Positions 5,985-7,057 of a stretch of DNA of 7,057 nt are shown piece by piece. Each line of letters opens with the position of its first letter. Positions within the stretch are counted from its first letter, which is position 1. This DNA comes from an uncultured Lachnospiraceae bacterium. Lineage in GTDB: Bacteria; Bacillota; Clostridia; Lachnospirales; Lachnospiraceae. The position numbers and the translations under genes were made by a program. The notes beneath the pieces were generated by a model. The model saw only the letters and a program-made list of their open reading frames with translations. It had not been told where the DNA came from and did not search any database. The stretch covers positions 1 through 7,057 of the forward strand of contig CAMNWW010000108.1 in NCBI GenBank assembly GCA_946566415.1, given 5' to 3'.

Positions 5985-6101
5985 CGGCGATGAAAGGAAT
6001 AAGGGAGTCCCGAGGGCGGGATCCTGTAATTTAATCGCCTATACGGCGATGAAAGGAATAAGGGACCCCGAGGGCGGGGCACCGTAATTTAATCGCCTAT
6101 C
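5985..6101. repeat. Two tandem 59/58-bp palindromic repeat units
   Basis: Unit 1 spans 5985-6043 and unit 2 spans 6044-6101. They share an identical first 22 bases and the 3' block GTAATTTAATCGCCTAT. Each unit is bounded by the inverted pair GGCGAT (5986-5991, 6045-6050) and ATCGCC (6034-6039, 6092-6097). Each has an inner GC hairpin with an AGGG loop: TCCCG/CGGGA in unit 1 (6008-6021) and CCCCG/CGGGG in unit 2 (6066-6079). The single T-A to C-G swap keeps the pairing, which suggests that structure is maintained. The units look like an interspersed palindromic element placed between two cotranscribed genes. Confidence 0.85.
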
Positions 6102-6125
6102 CGGCGATGGAAGAAACAAGGGAGG
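6102..6125 (+). promoter_or_regulatory. Third half repeat unit supplying the rsmE ribosome binding site
   Basis: Bases 6102-6124 match the first 23 bases of the tandem units at 20 of 23 positions and then diverge. The AAGGGAG at the end of this half unit becomes AAGGGAGG (6118-6125), which lies 7 nt before the rsmE ATG. The ribosome binding site of rsmE therefore appears to be derived from the repeat. Confidence 0.7.
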
Positions 6126-6132
6126 CAAAAGG

Positions 6133-6873
6133 ATGCATCATTTTTTTGTGACTCCGTCTCAGGTTGAAGGGACGCGGATATATATAGAAGGAACCGACGT
6201 GAATCACATGAAAAATGTACTCCGTATGAAAAGCGGGGAAAAATTGATGGTGAGCGACGGGAACAATAAGAAATATCTGTGCGAGGTATTGTTTTATGAG
6301 GAAGGACGTGCTGCTGTCACGATACTGGAAGAGCAGGAAGCAGACACAGAGCTTGCCTCCCATATTTATCTGTTCCAAGGTCTTCCCAAAGGGGATAAGA
6401 TGGAACTGATCGTACAGAAGGCCGTGGAGCTTGGGGTACATGCGATTATTCCGGTGGCGACACGGCGCGCGGTGGTAAAACTGGATGAAAAGAAAGCGGT
6501 AAAAAGAATCGAAAGGTGGAACGGAATCGCAAAAAGCGCCGCCGAGCAGGCCGGAAGGGCAGTCATTCCGGAAGTCGGGGAAGTCCAGTCTTTTAAGGAA
6601 GCTCTAAAGAGCGCTGAAGCGCTGGACGTGGCGCTTATCCCGTATGAACTTTGCGAAGGCATGGAGGCCACGCGAGAATTAATACATTCAATCAGGCCGG
6701 GGCAGTCTGTCGGCATTTTTATCGGACCGGAAGGCGGGTTTGAAAAGGATGAAGTAGAAGACGCCGTCCGGCGGGGCGCGTTTCCGATCACGCTTGGCAG
6801 AAGGATCCTTCGGACGGAGACCGCGGGGCTTGCCATGTTGTCTATCCTTATGTTTGAACTGGAACAAGGATAA
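6133..6873 (+). CDS. rsmE: 16S rRNA (uracil-1498-N3)-methyltransferase RsmE
   Basis: RsmE methylates N3 of U1498 in 16S rRNA within the assembled 30S subunit, using S-adenosylmethionine. The 246-residue product has the normal length. An N-terminal PUA-like RNA-binding region (about 1-70) starts MHHFFV and includes HMKNVLRMKSGE (25-36). The C-terminal SPOUT domain with a trefoil knot has QGLPKGDKMELIVQKAVELG (82-101), IAKSAAEQAGR (132-142), the SAM-binding IGPEGGF (197-203) and LGRRILRTETAGLAML (221-236), all typical of the family. The ATG at 6133 is preceded by a strong repeat-derived ribosome binding site. With prmA upstream, it forms a ribosome-modification pair. Confidence 0.96.
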   Translation: MHHFFVTPSQVEGTRIYIEGTDVNHMKNVLRMKSGEKLMVSDGNNKKYLCEVLFYEEGRAAVTILEEQEADTELASHIYLFQGLPKGDKMELIVQKAVELGVHAIIPVATRRAVVKLDEKKAVKRIERWNGIAKSAAEQAGRAVIPEVGEVQSFKEALKSAEALDVALIPYELCEGMEATRELIHSIRPGQSVGIFIGPEGGFEKDEVEDAVRRGAFPITLGRRILRTETAGLAMLSILMFELEQG

Positions 6874-6919
6874 AAACGGCGTCATATGATAAAAGGAAGA
6901 GGTTTTTAAGGAGACAAAA

Positions 6920-7057
6920 ATGGAAGTTTATCTGGACAATTCAGCGACGACAAAAGCCTATGAAAGTGTTCGCGATATAGTAGGAAAAGTGATTTGTGAA
7001 TATTACGGCAACCCTTCCTCTCTGCATAAAAAAGGAATCGAGGCCGAGAGCTATGTA
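6920..7057 (+). CDS. Cysteine desulfurase, NifS/IscS-like (5' part only)
   Basis: The window ends after 46 codons of a pyridoxal-phosphate enzyme that should remove sulfur from cysteine and pass it on as a persulfide, for iron-sulfur clusters or thiolated tRNA. The N-terminus EVYLDNSATTKAYESV is the hallmark opening of NifS/IscS-like proteins, and YYGNPSSLHKKGIEA (29-43) is the next conserved block (consensus GNPSS.H..G). The ATG follows AAGGAG (6908-6913) with a 6-nt spacer, 46 bp after the rsmE stop. The PLP lysine and the catalytic cysteine lie beyond the window, so the subtype cannot be decided. In related genomes such a gene is often followed by thiI, which cannot be tested here. Confidence 0.9.
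   Translation, partial: MEVYLDNSATTKAYESVRDIVGKVICEYYGNPSSLHKKGIEAESYV

Noticed and set aside
5990..6080. Mini-ORFs starting at ATGAAAGGAATA in each tandem repeat unit
   Set aside because: The two copies encode different lengths and sequences after the first codons because of an indel, so the conservation is of DNA or RNA structure and not of a peptide.
5985..6124. CRISPR-like array
   Set aside because: The units are directly adjacent palindromes of 58-59 bp with no unique spacers of constant length, and there are no cas genes nearby.
6854..6890. Internal promoter for the cysteine desulfurase (TTGAAC and TATGAT)
   Set aside because: The spacing between the two boxes is 25 bp, too long for a sigma-A promoter, and the 46-bp gap fits cotranscription with rsmE.

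Overview
This window looks like a chromosomal segment from an anaerobic Firmicute, most likely a Lachnospiraceae (Clostridium cluster XIVa) relative. That rests on strong AGGAGG-type ribosome binding sites, consensus sigma-A promoters, roughly balanced GC, an aspartate carbamoyltransferase with a PyrI regulatory chain, and the gene run prmA-rsmE-cysteine desulfurase. The genus is inferred from protein style and was not checked by any search. All complete genes are housekeeping or metabolic. I see no phage, transposase, CRISPR array, tRNA or rRNA.

Layout. Bases 1-137 hold the 3' end of a plus-strand gene, probably an M3-family oligopeptidase. A 15-bp perfect hairpin (157-195) separates it from the convergent pyrBI operon, read on the minus strand: pyrB (663-1583), then pyrI (208-648). 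Together these encode catalytic and regulatory chains of aspartate carbamoyltransferase, the committed step of pyrimidine synthesis. pyrB has a TTGAAA-N17-TATAAT promoter (1659-1687). Back to back with it lies a plus-strand promoter, TTGAAT-N17-TATAAT (1695-1723), which should drive the rightward cluster.

The rightward cluster is pheA (fused chorismate mutase/prephenate dehydratase, 1993-3153), a DUF815-type AAA ATPase (3140-4429, overlapping pheA by 14 bp), mntP (manganese efflux, 4443-5009) and prmA (ribosomal protein L11 methyltransferase, 5023-5979). After a 153-bp repeat-bearing gap come rsmE (16S rRNA m3U1498 methyltransferase, 6133-6873) and the start of a cysteine desulfurase (6920 to the window edge). 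Tight spacing and stop codons overlapping ribosome binding sites suggest cotranscription of at least the first four genes. The functions are mixed: aromatic amino acid synthesis, metal homeostasis, ribosome modification and sulfur mobilisation.

The least explained DNA is in two intergenic regions. The pheA leader (about 1730-1992) holds a bulged 11-bp hairpin and a GC-rich mosaic of direct and inverted repeats, including a 24-bp exact direct repeat. The prmA-rsmE gap holds two tandem 58-59-bp palindromic units plus a third half unit that supplies the rsmE ribosome binding site. The inner hairpin differs between the two units by a compensatory T-A to C-G change. I did not find a convincing new multi-gene system. 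The repeat elements and the uncharacterised ATPase are the best leads.
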